Shown: piece after piece, positions 9,743-19,905 of the stretch | How the letters are laid out: each line of letters starts with the position of its first letter | Position numbering within the stretch: the stretch's first letter is position 1 | Source of the DNA: Microbacterium sp. Root166 | GTDB taxonomy: Bacteria > Actinomycetota > Actinomycetes > Actinomycetales > Microbacteriaceae | NCBI RefSeq assembly: GCF_001427145.1 | Contig: NZ_LMGL01000003.1 | Coordinates: 186,001 to 250,000 of the forward strand | Direction: 5' to 3' | DNA length: 64,000 nucleotides | Notes under the pieces: model-generated | Told to the model about the DNA's origin: nothing | What the model saw: only the letters and a program-made list of their open reading frames with translations | Database searches by the model: none | Made by a program: the position numbers and the translations under genes

Positions 9743-11026
9743 ATGGTCCAGCGCCAGCTGCCCAAGCCCTCGGAGCTCCTGGAGCTCATGCAGTTCAAGA
9801 AGCCCGAGCTCGACGGCCGCAAGCGCCGGCTCGACGCCGCGCTCACGATCGCCGACCTTCGCACGATCGCCAAGCGGCGCACCCCGAAGGCCGCCTTCGA
9901 TTACACCGACGGCGCAGCCGACGGCGAGCTGTCGCTCTCGCGCGCTCGCCAGGCGTTCGAGGACATCGAGTTCCACCCCGGCATCCTCCGTCCGGCCCCC
10001 GATGTGGACACGTCCGTCGAGATCCTCGGCGGGCCGAGCGCGCTGCCGTTCGGCATCGCGCCGACCGGCTTCACCCGCCTGATGCAGACCGAGGGCGAGG
10101 TCGCCGGCGCATCCGCGGCGGCCGCCGCCGGCATCCCGTTCACCCTCTCCACGCTCGGCACGACGTCGATCGAGGACGTCAAAGCCGCGAACCCGCACGG
10201 ACGCAACTGGTTCCAGCTGTACGTCATGCGCGACCGTGAGATCTCGTACGGCCTGGCCAAGCGCGCGGCCGAGGCCGGCTTCGACACGCTGCAGTTCACG
10301 GTCGACACGCCCGTCGCCGGCGCCCGGCTCCGCGACAAGCGCAACGGGTTCTCGATCCCCCCGCAGCTCACGGTGGGCACGATCATCAACGCCCTGCCGC
10401 GCCCGTGGTGGTGGTACGACTTCCTCACCACGCCCAAGCTGGAGTTCGCGTCGCTGTCGACCACGGGGGGCACGGTCGGCGAGCTGCTCAACGCCGCGAT
10501 GGACCCGACGATCAGCTACGACGACCTGGCGATCATCCGCGACATCTGGCCCGGCAAGATCGTCGTCAAGGGCGTCCAGAACGTCGAGGACTCCGTGCGG
10601 CTGATCGACGCCGGCGTGGACGGCATCATCCTGTCCAACCATGGCGGGCGCCAGCTGGACCGTGCGCCCATCCCGTTCCACCTGCTGCCGAAGGTCGTCA
10701 AGGAGGTCGGCAAGGATGCGACGGTGATGATCGACACCGGCATCATGAACGGGGCCGACATCGTCGCCTCGATCGCTCTGGGTGCCAAGTTCACGCTCAT
10801 CGGGCGTGCGTACCTCTACGGCCTGATGGCCGGCGGGCGTCAGGGCGTCGACCGCACGATCGCGATCCTTCGCAGCGAGATCGAGCGCACCATGCAGCTG
10901 CTCGGCGTCTCGACGCTGGCCGAGCTCGAGCCGAAGCACGTCACGCAGCTGCAGCGGCTCGTGCCGGTGGCGGCGCAGTCTGCTCCGGCGCGGGTCCCGC
11001 GAGCACGCACCGCCGCGAAGGCCTGA
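9743..11026 (+). CDS. lldD: Quinone-dependent L-lactate dehydrogenase (FMN alpha-hydroxy-acid oxidase family)
   Basis: Oxidises L-lactate to pyruvate at the membrane using FMN, passing electrons to quinone. The 427 residues include [12 protein letters not shown] (~53-64), [17 protein letters not shown], and the catalytic histidine in [12 protein letters not shown] (~residue 299), then [18 protein letters not shown] for FMN phosphate binding. The FADY-like motif and length agree with LldD2 proteins of actinobacteria. Start ATG 9743 follows GGAAG. Cotranscribed with lldR. Another alpha-hydroxy acid as substrate cannot be excluded. Confidence 0.88.
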   Translation: MVQRQLPKPSELLELMQFKKPELDGRKRRLDAALTIADLRTIAKRRTPKAAFDYTDGAADGELSLSRARQAFEDIEFHPGILRPAPDVDTSVEILGGPSALPFGIAPTGFTRLMQTEGEVAGASAAAAAGIPFTLSTLGTTSIEDVKAANPHGRNWFQLYVMRDREISYGLAKRAAEAGFDTLQFTVDTPVAGARLRDKRNGFSIPPQLTVGTIINALPRPWWWYDFLTTPKLEFASLSTTGGTVGELLNAAMDPTISYDDLAIIRDIWPGKIVVKGVQNVEDSVRLIDAGVDGIILSNHGGRQLDRAPIPFHLLPKVVKEVGKDATVMIDTGIMNGADIVASIALGAKFTLIGRAYLYGLMAGGRQGVDRTIAILRSEIERTMQLLGVSTLAELEPKHVTQLQRLVPVAAQSAPARVPRARTAAKA

Positions 11027-11040
11027 GAGTCCGTCAGGCC
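11020..11040. terminator. Bidirectional hairpin at lldD/HAD convergence
   Basis: A 7-bp perfect stem (GGCCTGA/TCAGGCC, 7-nt loop) spans both convergent stop codons. Confidence 0.5.
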
Positions 11041-11813
11041 CGGGAGGGCAAGGTGGGCAGGAGCCGCTCGAGGAACTCGGCGGTCTCCTCCCAGCCCTCG
11101 ACGGCCTGGCAGGCGACGCCCATGGCGAGGACCGGGTAATCGTTGCCGTCCGGGTCCAGGCGATCGCCGACGAAGAGCATATCGTCCAGCGGGATGCCGG
11201 TCTGCTCCGACAGCTGGCGCATGCCGAAGGCCTTGTCGATCCCGCGGTGCGTGATGTCGACCGACGTCGAGCCGCCCGAGCGCACCTCGAGATCCGGGAT
11301 GCGATCCGCCACCGCGGCGCGCAGCGTGTTCTTCTTGGTGCCGGTGGGGTCCCACGCGACCTTCGCGGTGAGCGGGGCGCGCTGGCCGAGCGCCGAGAAC
11401 GTGATCTGCGAGCCGCGGTCCTCGAGGATATCGCCCCAGGTCTCGGCTTCCCAGAGACCCAGACGGCGCGCCTCGCCCTCCACTGCCTCGAGTGCGCGCG
11501 ACTTCTGGTCGTCCGTCAGGGAGTGCGCGTAGACGGTCGTGATGCCGTCCGGCGTCAGACGGTAGTACTGGGTTCCACAGGTCGGGAGCAGATGCAGCCT
11601 CGACAGCGCGTCGGGAGAGGCATCGGGAAGGCGGTCGACCACCTGTGACGTGAACTGCGCGAGCTGCCCGCCCGAGATGATGGCCACCTCGACGCGATCC
11701 GCCAGTGCGATCAGCAGTTCGCCGATGCGCGGATCGATCTCGCTCTTGGATGGAGCGAGCGTGTCGTCCAGATCGAACGCCACCAGACGGGGAGCGGACA
11801 TGCGGCTGCTCAT
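11034..11813 (-). CDS. HAD-superfamily (IIB type) phosphatase
   Basis: Predicted phosphohydrolase of about 259 residues. The nucleophile motif I is VAFDLDDTLAPSK near the N-terminus, motif II is IISGGQ, and motif IV is MLFVGDRLDPDGNDYPV. The cap and overall pattern resemble phosphomannomutase-like/sucrose-phosphatase-like HAD-IIB members, so a sugar phosphate substrate is plausible. The frame is open further upstream through the tRNA-Pro gene; possible starts are 11831, 11813 and 11801, and only those that do not use tRNA sequence make sense. It follows tRNA-Pro on the same strand and converges on lldD. Confidence 0.8.
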   Translation of the reverse strand: MSSRMSAPRLVAFDLDDTLAPSKSEIDPRIGELLIALADRVEVAIISGGQLAQFTSQVVDRLPDASPDALSRLHLLPTCGTQYYRLTPDGITTVYAHSLTDDQKSRALEAVEGEARRLGLWEAETWGDILEDRGSQITFSALGQRAPLTAKVAWDPTGTKKNTLRAAVADRIPDLEVRSGGSTSVDITHRGIDKAFGMRQLSEQTGIPLDDMLFVGDRLDPDGNDYPVLAMGVACQAVEGWEETAEFLERLLPTLPSRA

Positions 11814-11830
11814 CTTCCTCGCTTGACTCA

Positions 11831-11907
11831 TGGTCGGGGTGACAGGATTTGAACCTGCGGCCTCGTCGTCCCGAACGACGCGCGCTACCAAGCTGCGCCA
11901 CACCCCG
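11831..11907 (-). tRNA. tRNA-Pro (CGG)
   Basis: Cloverleaf of 77 nt on the minus strand: acceptor CGGGGTG pairs with CACCCCG, and the anticodon loop TTCGGGA gives CGG. The T arm reads GCAGG-TTCAAAT-CCTGT, the discriminator is A, and CCA is encoded. Its last base overlaps the first possible ATG of the HAD gene. Confidence 0.95.
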
Positions 11908-11922
11908 CTTTGCAACCCTCCG

Positions 11923-11928
11923 AGTCTA
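11923..11928 (-). promoter_or_regulatory. -10 element TAGACT of tRNA-Pro
   Basis: TAGACT lies 15 bp upstream of the tRNA; its TAG is also the stop codon of the upstream metallophosphoesterase gene. Confidence 0.6.
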
Positions 11929-12900
11929 CCCGATGGTCGGGGATGCTTCTGACACGGGAACCAGGGTCAGGAGGGAGGCCTCCGGTCGGCAGGCGAACCG
12001 GACCGGAGCATAGATGGAGTGCCCCAGCCCTGCGCTGACGTTCAGCGGGACCGTGCGGTTGTCGTGCCGCCAGTCGCTGAGACCGCGGGCCTGGCGAAGC
12101 GGGATGTCGCAGTTCGCCACGAGGGCCCCGATGCCCGGGACCCGAACCTGGCCGCCGTGGGTGTGGCCGCCGAAGAGGGCGTCCGCTCCCAGCTCGGTGA
12201 ACCGGTCGAGCACCCGTCGGTACGGGGCGTGCGTCACGCCGATGCGAAGCGCAGCCGAGCGGATGCCGTCGAGGCCCGCGAGAGCGACGGGAAGATCCTC
12301 CAGGCGGTCCCACGAGCGATGGGCGTCGCTGACGCCGAAGGCGTCGATTCGCAGCCCTGCGATCTCGAGCGAGCCGGCGGCATTGTTGAGATTCAGCCAC
12401 CCGAGCTCGTCTGTCAGATAGTCGTCGAGCGCCTCGGTGTCCAGCGGCTCGGCGATCCGCGTCCCCTTCGAGGGGCCGGTGAAGTACTTGAGCGGGTTCC
12501 GCGGCGAGGGAGCGGCGTGATCGTTCGATCCGTGCACGAACACCCCGGGGACCCCGCGCAGCGGGTCGAAGGCAGCGCGAAGGCCGAGCAGTCCGTTCCG
12601 GTGGCCCATGTTGTCGCCCGTGTTGACCACGAGGTCGGGCTGCAGGCCGGCGAGAGCGGCGATCCAGCGCTGCTTGCGGTGCTGCCACGGCGCCATGTGC
12701 GCGTCGGACAGGTGCAGGACGCGAATGGACGGCGCACCGGCCGGCAGCACGGCGACCTCGTGTCTTCGCACCGTGAAGAGGTAGCGTTCGATTCCAATGC
12801 CCCACACCGCCGCGGCTGCTCCGACCGCCCCCACCGCGCCGAGCGCGGTGAGGGCAGTGCGGGGAGCGCGCCGAGCGGCGGGCGCGGTCAGTCGTTGCAC
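11926..12900 (-). CDS. Membrane-anchored metallophosphoesterase
   Basis: Calcineurin-like phosphoesterase of 324 residues. An N-terminal hydrophobic segment (~residues 14-35) anchors it. The metal-binding motifs are all visible: HLSDAHMAP (D-x-H), VNTGDNMGH (GD), GSNDH (GNDH variant), and GGHTHGGQ near the C-terminus. Similar proteins downstream of class A penicillin-binding protein genes are common in actinobacteria; the substrate is unknown. The start is taken as the GTG at 12900, which overlaps the end of the PBP gene by 13 bp, suggesting translational coupling. Confidence 0.85.
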   Translation of the reverse strand: MQRLTAPAARRAPRTALTALGAVGAVGAAAAVWGIGIERYLFTVRRHEVAVLPAGAPSIRVLHLSDAHMAPWQHRKQRWIAALAGLQPDLVVNTGDNMGHRNGLLGLRAAFDPLRGVPGVFVHGSNDHAAPSPRNPLKYFTGPSKGTRIAEPLDTEALDDYLTDELGWLNLNNAAGSLEIAGLRIDAFGVSDAHRSWDRLEDLPVALAGLDGIRSAALRIGVTHAPYRRVLDRFTELGADALFGGHTHGGQVRVPGIGALVANCDIPLRQARGLSDWRHDNRTVPLNVSAGLGHSIYAPVRFACRPEASLLTLVPVSEASPTIG

Positions 12901-15662
12901 TCGCGACTGGAGTAGTTCACGAGGATGGCGGCATTGCGGTTGACCACGCTGCCGGCGGCCGGCGTGCTGCTCGTCGCGCGGTCCTGGTTCGGCGGGGCCG
13001 CCGCGTCGACGGTGCAAGTCCCGGGCTGGACGTTGCCGAACGAGCGTCTCAGCTCGGCGATCGCCTGGTCCAACGGGCGCCCGGCCACGTCGACGACCTT
13101 CAGTGCCTGACCGTTGCTCGGGCTGATCGTGACGACCGAGCCGCCCGCGACCTTGCCCGCGCCCGGGTTCTGCGCGGCGATGAGGCCCTCCGCGATGTCG
13201 GAGTCGACGGGCGGGCCGACCGCGACCGAGAAGCCGGCAGCCTCCAGGGCAGCCGTGGCCTCCGCGACGCCGAGACCGACGACGCTCGGGAGATCTGTCA
13301 GCACGAACTTGGTGAGCTCGGAGTCCGGCTTGGCGAAGGCGTCTCCGCCGTATGCGGCGTTGGCGGCACCCTGGACTGCCTTCGTGATGCGGAAGCGGAT
13401 GTCGGAGAGCCGGGTTCCCTTGTTCGAGGTCTTGAAGATGTCGCCGCCGCCCTGGACGTTGCCGGCCCACGTCGCCGTGGCGACCTTGGTGCTCGACGCG
13501 ATGAGCCAGGACTGGATCTCCTCGTGTGTGCCGGTCTTGCCGATCAGCGGAGTACCGTCGTTCGGATTGCCACCGCCGCCGGTGCCGCCCCGCATGACGC
13601 CCTGCAGGGCGTAGGCTGCGGTCGCCGCGACCTTCGGGTCGATCACCTGAGTGCAGGTGCGCGCCGGCTTGGGCAGGTCGACCCCCTCAGAGTCGGTGAC
13701 GCGGTCGATCGCCTGAGGCTGGCAGTACATGCCGTTGTTCGCGATGGTGGCGTACGCCTCGGCCATCGCCAGCGGCGAGACGTTGGCTGTGCCGATGACC
13801 GAGTTGAGGTTGTCCATCGTGATCGGATCGCCGTTTCCCTGCTTGACGCCCATCTTCGTCGCGGCAGCAGCGACGTCGCAGAGGTCGAGCTTCTCGGCCA
13901 TGGCGAAGTAGCCGGTGTTCAGCGACGAAGCGGTGAACTGCATCGGCGTCCCGACGCGTCCCCGGTCCTTGCCGAAGTTGTTCGTCGGCTTGGAAGACGG
14001 ATTGGTCCACGTTTCGCCGCAGATGGTCATCTTCTTGAAGACGCGCAATGTGCCGTTCAGGGTCTCGTTGACGGAGTGGCCCTTCTCCAGCCAGTCGACC
14101 AGCGTGAAGAGCTTGAACGTCGATCCGGCGTTGAAGCCGGTCGAATTGCCGAACTGCAGGTCGCCCGCGTACACCTGCGCCGAGTAGTTCGGATCGGCGG
14201 CCAATGCGGCATCCTCACTGAACGCGGTGTTCTGCGCCATCGAGAGGATCCGGCCCGTCGTCGCCTCGATGCTTACCGTGGTCGAGCCGAAGCGGCCAGG
14301 CGAGGCCACGGTAGTGCCCTGAGCCATTCCGATGGACGTCGGTGCGTACTGCGCCATCGCGGTGTTGGCGGCCGTCTGGATGCGGGAGTCCATCGTGGTG
14401 TAGACGTTCAGGCCACCGCGCTGGAGCAGCTCGCGGCGTTCTTCAGCGGTCTCACCGAAGGCGGGGTCGTTGAGGATCACGTACTTGACGTACTGGCAGA
14501 AGTAGGCGGCACCCTGGGCGGCCTGGCAGCCGGTGACGGGCGGGCTGATGACCGGCGTGATCGGGGCGATGACCGCCTCGACGTACTGCTCCTGGGTGAT
14601 CTTGCCGTCCTCGAGCATGCGTCCGAGCACGTACAGCTGGCGCACCTTCGTCGACGTGTAGCCGTCGGCAGCGGCGAGGTGCTGTTCGGGGGTGATCGTG
14701 CCCTCTTCCAGCATCTTGTCGAGGGAGCCGATGTTCGCGCCCTCGTCGATCACGCCGTCCGGCGCCTTGTTGAAAGTGGCACCGTCTGCGCCGGAGATCG
14801 ATCCGGTCGGCTTGTCGATGCGGTAGTTGTTGGGGTTCTGCACCATGCCGGCGAGCGTCGCGGCCTGAGCCACGGTCAGGTTCGCCGCGGTCGTGCTGAA
14901 GTAGTAGCGCGCGGCCGACTCGACGCCGTAGGTGATGCCGCCGAAGTTGGCGATGTTGAAGTACCCGAGAAGGATCTCCTCCTTCGAGTACTTCTGCTCG
15001 AGGGCGACCGCATAGCGCATCTCCTGCAGCTTGCGCGTGTAGCCCTCAGTGCCCTCGGCCGTCGTCGCGTCGGACCAGCAGTTGGCGAGCGCCTGGCTCC
15101 GCGAGACCTTGACGACCTTCTGGCCGAGTTCGTCCAGGACCGGCTGCCCTGCGTCGTCGAGCTCGTACTCGTCTTCGGCGTTCTGCTCGCACTTCTGGAT
15201 GAGGACGTTCTTCACGTACTGCTGGCTGATCGTGGACCCACCCTGCGTCTCGCCGCCGCCGCCGGCGTTGGAGAGGATGGCGCGCGTCGTGCCGATGAGG
15301 TCGACCCCGCCGTGCTGGTAGTAGCGCGGGTCCTCGCTGGAGAGGATCGCGTCGTACATGACCGGCGACACCTGCTCGAACTGCACCGGGGTGCGGTCCT
15401 GCTCGAGGAACTTCGTCATCAGGACGTCTTCGCCGGTTTCGGGGTTCTTCGCGTAGAAGTTGCTCGGCAGCATGAGCTTGTCGATCTCGAGCACGCTCGG
15501 AAGGTTGTCGAACATCGTGATCGCGCTGGTGGCCGCGGAGCTGGAGACAGCGATGGCGGGGGTGACGGTGGCGGCGATCAGGACACCCGCGACGGCGCTC
15601 AGGCCGACGAGGCCGAGGAGGCCGCCGAGCACGCCGCTAGCTGATCGATTGGTATCAGGCAT
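12888..15662 (-). CDS. Bifunctional class A penicillin-binding protein with PASTA domains
   Basis: Peptidoglycan glycosyltransferase/transpeptidase of 924 residues. After a short cytoplasmic N-terminus come one membrane helix (~10-35), a glycosyltransferase domain (SSEDPRYYQHGG and GGSTISQQYVKN motifs), and a transpeptidase domain with STFK (in NAGSTFKLF), SLN and KTGT. Two PASTA-like repeats (LPSVVGLGVAEATAAL..., VDVAGRPLDQAIAEL...) and a short tail follow. This matches PonA-type enzymes of actinobacteria. I choose the ATG at 15662 because a TACGAT hexamer lies 7 nt upstream; an upstream Met would lack any start signal. Confidence 0.92.
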   Translation of the reverse strand: MPDTNRSASGVLGGLLGLVGLSAVAGVLIAATVTPAIAVSSSAATSAITMFDNLPSVLEIDKLMLPSNFYAKNPETGEDVLMTKFLEQDRTPVQFEQVSPVMYDAILSSEDPRYYQHGGVDLIGTTRAILSNAGGGGETQGGSTISQQYVKNVLIQKCEQNAEDEYELDDAGQPVLDELGQKVVKVSRSQALANCWSDATTAEGTEGYTRKLQEMRYAVALEQKYSKEEILLGYFNIANFGGITYGVESAARYYFSTTAANLTVAQAATLAGMVQNPNNYRIDKPTGSISGADGATFNKAPDGVIDEGANIGSLDKMLEEGTITPEQHLAAADGYTSTKVRQLYVLGRMLEDGKITQEQYVEAVIAPITPVISPPVTGCQAAQGAAYFCQYVKYVILNDPAFGETAEERRELLQRGGLNVYTTMDSRIQTAANTAMAQYAPTSIGMAQGTTVASPGRFGSTTVSIEATTGRILSMAQNTAFSEDAALAADPNYSAQVYAGDLQFGNSTGFNAGSTFKLFTLVDWLEKGHSVNETLNGTLRVFKKMTICGETWTNPSSKPTNNFGKDRGRVGTPMQFTASSLNTGYFAMAEKLDLCDVAAAATKMGVKQGNGDPITMDNLNSVIGTANVSPLAMAEAYATIANNGMYCQPQAIDRVTDSEGVDLPKPARTCTQVIDPKVAATAAYALQGVMRGGTGGGGNPNDGTPLIGKTGTHEEIQSWLIASSTKVATATWAGNVQGGGDIFKTSNKGTRLSDIRFRITKAVQGAANAAYGGDAFAKPDSELTKFVLTDLPSVVGLGVAEATAALEAAGFSVAVGPPVDSDIAEGLIAAQNPGAGKVAGGSVVTISPSNGQALKVVDVAGRPLDQAIAELRRSFGNVQPGTCTVDAAAPPNQDRATSSTPAAGSVVNRNAAILVNYSSRECND

Positions 15663-15669
15663 AGGGTTG

Positions 15670-15675
15670 ATCGTA
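15670..15675 (-). promoter_or_regulatory. -10 element TACGAT, leaderless promoter of the PBP gene
   Basis: Minus-strand TANNNT hexamer with a 7-nt spacer to the ATG at 15662. Confidence 0.5.
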
Positions 15676-15768
15676 AGGGAGATACCTGGGCGATTCCCTG
15701 ACGGACGTGCGCCCACTGCGGTGTTTCCCAGCCTTCACCAGCCCAGTCCGCCGACTCGAGGAGCCGCG

Positions 15769-15990
15769 ATGACGACGTGGGAATACGTCACCACGCCATT
15801 ACTGATCCACAACACCGCCGCGATCCTCAACAACTGGGGTAAGCAGGGGTGGGAGCTCGTCCAGGTCGTGCCCGGGCCCGAGGGTGGACTCGTCGCGTAC
15901 CTGAAGCGCCCGAGCGGCGGCGGAGCCGCCAACACCGGATTGGATGCCGCAGCTCAGGCCGCGAAGCAGTTCGAGGAGCCCGCGTCATGA
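15769..15990 (+). CDS. Small DUF4177-like protein
   Basis: A 73-residue soluble protein. The first half (TTWEYVTTPLL...LNNWGKQGWELVQVV) has the short beta-alpha-beta pattern with the W-E-L-V motif typical of DUF4177-type proteins. The tail is alanine-rich. CGAGGAG precedes the ATG. The last codons overlap the RidA start (ATGA), so the two are translationally coupled; this pairing is common in actinobacteria. No function is established. Confidence 0.75.
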   Translation: MTTWEYVTTPLLIHNTAAILNNWGKQGWELVQVVPGPEGGLVAYLKRPSGGGAANTGLDAAAQAAKQFEEPAS

Positions 15991-16454
15991 GCGTCTCGCA
16001 GCGCCTGGACGAGCTCGGCATCGAGCTGCCCGAGGTCGTTCCTCCCGTCGCCGCGTACATGCCGGCGAAGGCGCACGGCGATCTGGTCTACACCGCAGGG
16101 CAGTTGCCTGTCGTCTCAGGGTCGCTGCTGGCGACTGGCAAGGTGGGGGACGCCGACGGGCTCATCGCCGCCGCCGACGCAAAGTCGTACGCCCGCCAGT
16201 GCGCCCTCAACGCCATCGCCGCCGCGGCCGCCGCGGTCGGCGGAGTGGATCGCCTCACCGGCGTCGTCAAGGTCGTCGGCTTCGTGGCCTCCGTGCCCGA
16301 GTTCACCGGCCAGCCGGTCGTCATCAACGGCGCGAGCGAGGTGCTCGGCGAGATCTTCGGCGATGCCGGCCGTCACGCCCGCTCCGCGGTCGGCGTGCCC
16401 GTGCTGCCGCTCGACTCGCCGGTCGAGGTCGAGGTCGTCTTCTCCTACGCCTGA
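15987..16454 (+). CDS. RidA-family (YjgF/YER057c) protein
   Basis: Predicted enamine/imine deaminase-type protein of 155 residues. The N-terminus has an extended segment typical of the actinobacterial YjgF subgroup; YTAGQLPVVSG lies near residue 35, and VVKVVGFVASVPEF and VGVPVLPLDSPVEVEVVF follow, the latter carrying the conserved VEVE strand. Canonical RidA detoxifies 2-aminoacrylate from PLP enzymes; whether this subgroup does so is not known. Coupled to the DUF4177-like gene and ended by a strong hairpin. Confidence 0.82.
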   Translation: MSVSQRLDELGIELPEVVPPVAAYMPAKAHGDLVYTAGQLPVVSGSLLATGKVGDADGLIAAADAKSYARQCALNAIAAAAAAVGGVDRLTGVVKVVGFVASVPEFTGQPVVINGASEVLGEIFGDAGRHARSAVGVPVLPLDSPVEVEVVFSYA

Positions 16455-16468
16455 TCGTTCAACAGAGC

Positions 16469-16507
16469 AGAGCGGATGCCGCAGCCCCGGGCTGCGGCAT
16501 CCGCTCT
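16469..16507. terminator. Strong bidirectional terminator hairpin
   Basis: A perfect 39-bp palindrome with 19-bp arms (AGAGCGGATGCCGCAGCCC and its complement around a single C) lies between convergent ridA-like and acs genes, followed by TTCTGCTCTTA. Confidence 0.85.
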
Positions 16508-16514
16508 TCTGCTC

Positions 16515-18479
<1,965 letters not shown>

Positions 18480-18684
18480 TGAGCACGCTCCTTCGCGGGC
18501 TTCGGGTGATCTCGGCACGGCGCCGAGCGCGCCGGTGGGTCTGTCACGAAATGTACTTTCCGGCGGCAGCTGTCACCACCCCCGAAAGGAGGGGGAGGAG
18601 CGTCTCCGTTTTCCGCCCGTCACCTGGGTGAGAAGGCTCTCATGATCTTTTTGCGCGCACCGCCTTCTCGCATATGCTGTCGAG
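18480..18684. other. Intergenic region between acs and the 6C-like RNA
   Basis: About 200 bp with no credible gene. It holds the acs 5' region and, near 18651-18678, the promoter of the small RNA. A CCCCCGAAAGGAGGGGG-like stretch near 18580-18598 can form a short hairpin of unknown role. Confidence 0.5.
18673..18678 (+). promoter_or_regulatory. -10 element TATGCT of the 6C-like RNA
   Basis: TATGCT with TTGCGC (18651-18656) 16 bp upstream as a -35-like element; predicted start near 18685. Confidence 0.55.
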
Positions 18685-18790
18685 CGGCCGAACATCGATT
18701 CTGGCATTGCAGCACCCGAATCACCCCCCGAAACGTGGTGCTGCGCGCGGCGGCATCCCATTCCCCCCATGGGATGCCGCCCTTCTTTCC
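18685..18790 (+). ncRNA. 6C-type small RNA
   Basis: Two hairpins, each with a run of six C residues in its loop. Hairpin 1 has an 8-bp stem (GCAGCACC 18709-18716 with GGTGCTGC 18737-18744) and CCCCCC at 18724-18729. Hairpin 2 has a 13-bp stem (18749-18761 with 18769-18781) and CCCCCC at 18763-18768, and is followed by CTTCTTTCC, so it doubles as terminator. This is the defining architecture of the actinobacterial 6C RNA family, which represses mRNAs through its C-loops. In M. tuberculosis the 6C RNA (B11) lies beside the tad-like genes Rv3660c-Rv3654c, and here it directly precedes the equivalent cluster. Ends are approximate. Confidence 0.85.
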
Positions 18791-18879
18791 GGAGGGCATC
18801 CGCCTCCTCCCCATCTCGGCGTCCCCGGACCGATCGCACAGTCCCGCGAGCCCGCCTCCAGCGGAGGCTCTGCGGCTCG

Positions 18880-18885
18880 TAGCGT
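18880..18885 (+). promoter_or_regulatory. -10 element TAGCGT, leaderless promoter of the tad cluster
   Basis: TANNNT hexamer with a 6-nt spacer to the ATG at 18892. Confidence 0.55.
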
Positions 18886-18891
18886 CGACGC

Positions 18892-19905
18892 ATGCGCGAG
18901 CCGTTCGTCGTCCGCCCCGGTGCCGCCGGATCGCCGTCGGGCGTGCGGCTGCGGGCCGCGGTGACGCGTGCGCGACGGGTGCACCCGGCGCTCGGGCCGC
19001 TGTCTCCCTACCTCGACGACCCGGCCGTCACCGACCTCTTCGTCAACGGGGCCGCCGGACTCTTCGTCGACCGCGGCGCCGGGCTCGAGCAGGCAGAGCA
19101 CTGGCGGGCCGACGAAGACGAGGTGCGCGACCTCGCGATCACGCTCATCTCGCTCGGCGGCCGGCATATCGACGACGCCTCGCCCTGCGTCGACGTCCGT
19201 CTCGAGGGGGGAGTCCGCGTGCACGCCGTCCTCCCGCCGATCTCCGCCACGGGTACGGCGATCTCGATCCGGGTGCCGAGCCTCGACGAGCCCGACCTCG
19301 ACGAACTCCAGGCGGCCGGCATGTTCGATGCCGCCGCGCGGGCTCAGCTCGACGACCTGGTCGCACGGCGTGAGAACCTGCTCGTCACCGGGGCCGCGGG
19401 AGCCGGCAAGACGACGCTGCTGGCGGCCCTGCTCGGTCAGGCTCCACCCCACGAGCGCATCGTCACGATCGAGGACGTCGCCGAGCTGCGCATCTCCCAC
19501 CCGCACCACGTCCGCCTCGAGGCGCGGCAGCCGAATCTCGAAGGCGCGGGCGCGATCGGACTGGCGCGACTCGTGCGCGAGGCGCTGCGGATGCGTCCCG
19601 ACCGGCTCGTCGTAGGCGAATGCCGGGGCGAAGAGGTGCGCGAGCTGCTGTCGGCCCTCAACACCGGCCACGACGGGGGAGCGGGCACGGTGCACGCGAA
19701 CAGCCTTCGCGACGTCGCTGCCCGGCTCGAAGCGCTCGGGGCGCTTGCCGGCCTCGACGACCGAGCGCTCGCGCGGCAGGTCGTGAGCGCCATCGGCGCG
19801 GTCCTGCACGTCGAGCGCGGCCGCGACGGTGTGCGCCGTCTGGTCGCCGTCGGGCGACCGGTCGCCGACCAGTCCGGACGCTTGACCATGGCGGCGGCCG
19901 AGTGA
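18892..19905 (+). CDS. tadA: TadA/CpaF-type secretion ATPase
   Basis: Hexameric ATPase that powers assembly of Flp-type pili or pseudopili on the inner membrane. The 337 residues include the N-terminal domain with DPAVTDLFVNG, Walker A VTGAAGAGKTTLL (~161-173), the Asp box TIEDVAELRI, Walker B-like RLVVGECRGEEV, and the His box GGAGTVHANS. It equals Rv3659c in arrangement. It is shorter than many CpaF proteins because it lacks a long N-terminal extension. GTGA overlap with the next gene shows an operon. Confidence 0.9.
   Translation: MREPFVVRPGAAGSPSGVRLRAAVTRARRVHPALGPLSPYLDDPAVTDLFVNGAAGLFVDRGAGLEQAEHWRADEDEVRDLAITLISLGGRHIDDASPCVDVRLEGGVRVHAVLPPISATGTAISIRVPSLDEPDLDELQAAGMFDAAARAQLDDLVARRENLLVTGAAGAGKTTLLAALLGQAPPHERIVTIEDVAELRISHPHHVRLEARQPNLEGAGAIGLARLVREALRMRPDRLVVGECRGEEVRELLSALNTGHDGGAGTVHANSLRDVAARLEALGALAGLDDRALARQVVSAIGAVLHVERGRDGVRRLVAVGRPVADQSGRLTMAAAE

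Noticed and set aside
11831..11915. N-terminal extension of the HAD gene through tRNA-Pro
   Set aside because: The sequence belongs to a complete tRNA with encoded CCA.
13524..15644. Long plus-strand open frame opposite the penicillin-binding protein
   Set aside because: Mirror frame of a well-supported PBP gene; no motifs and no start signals.
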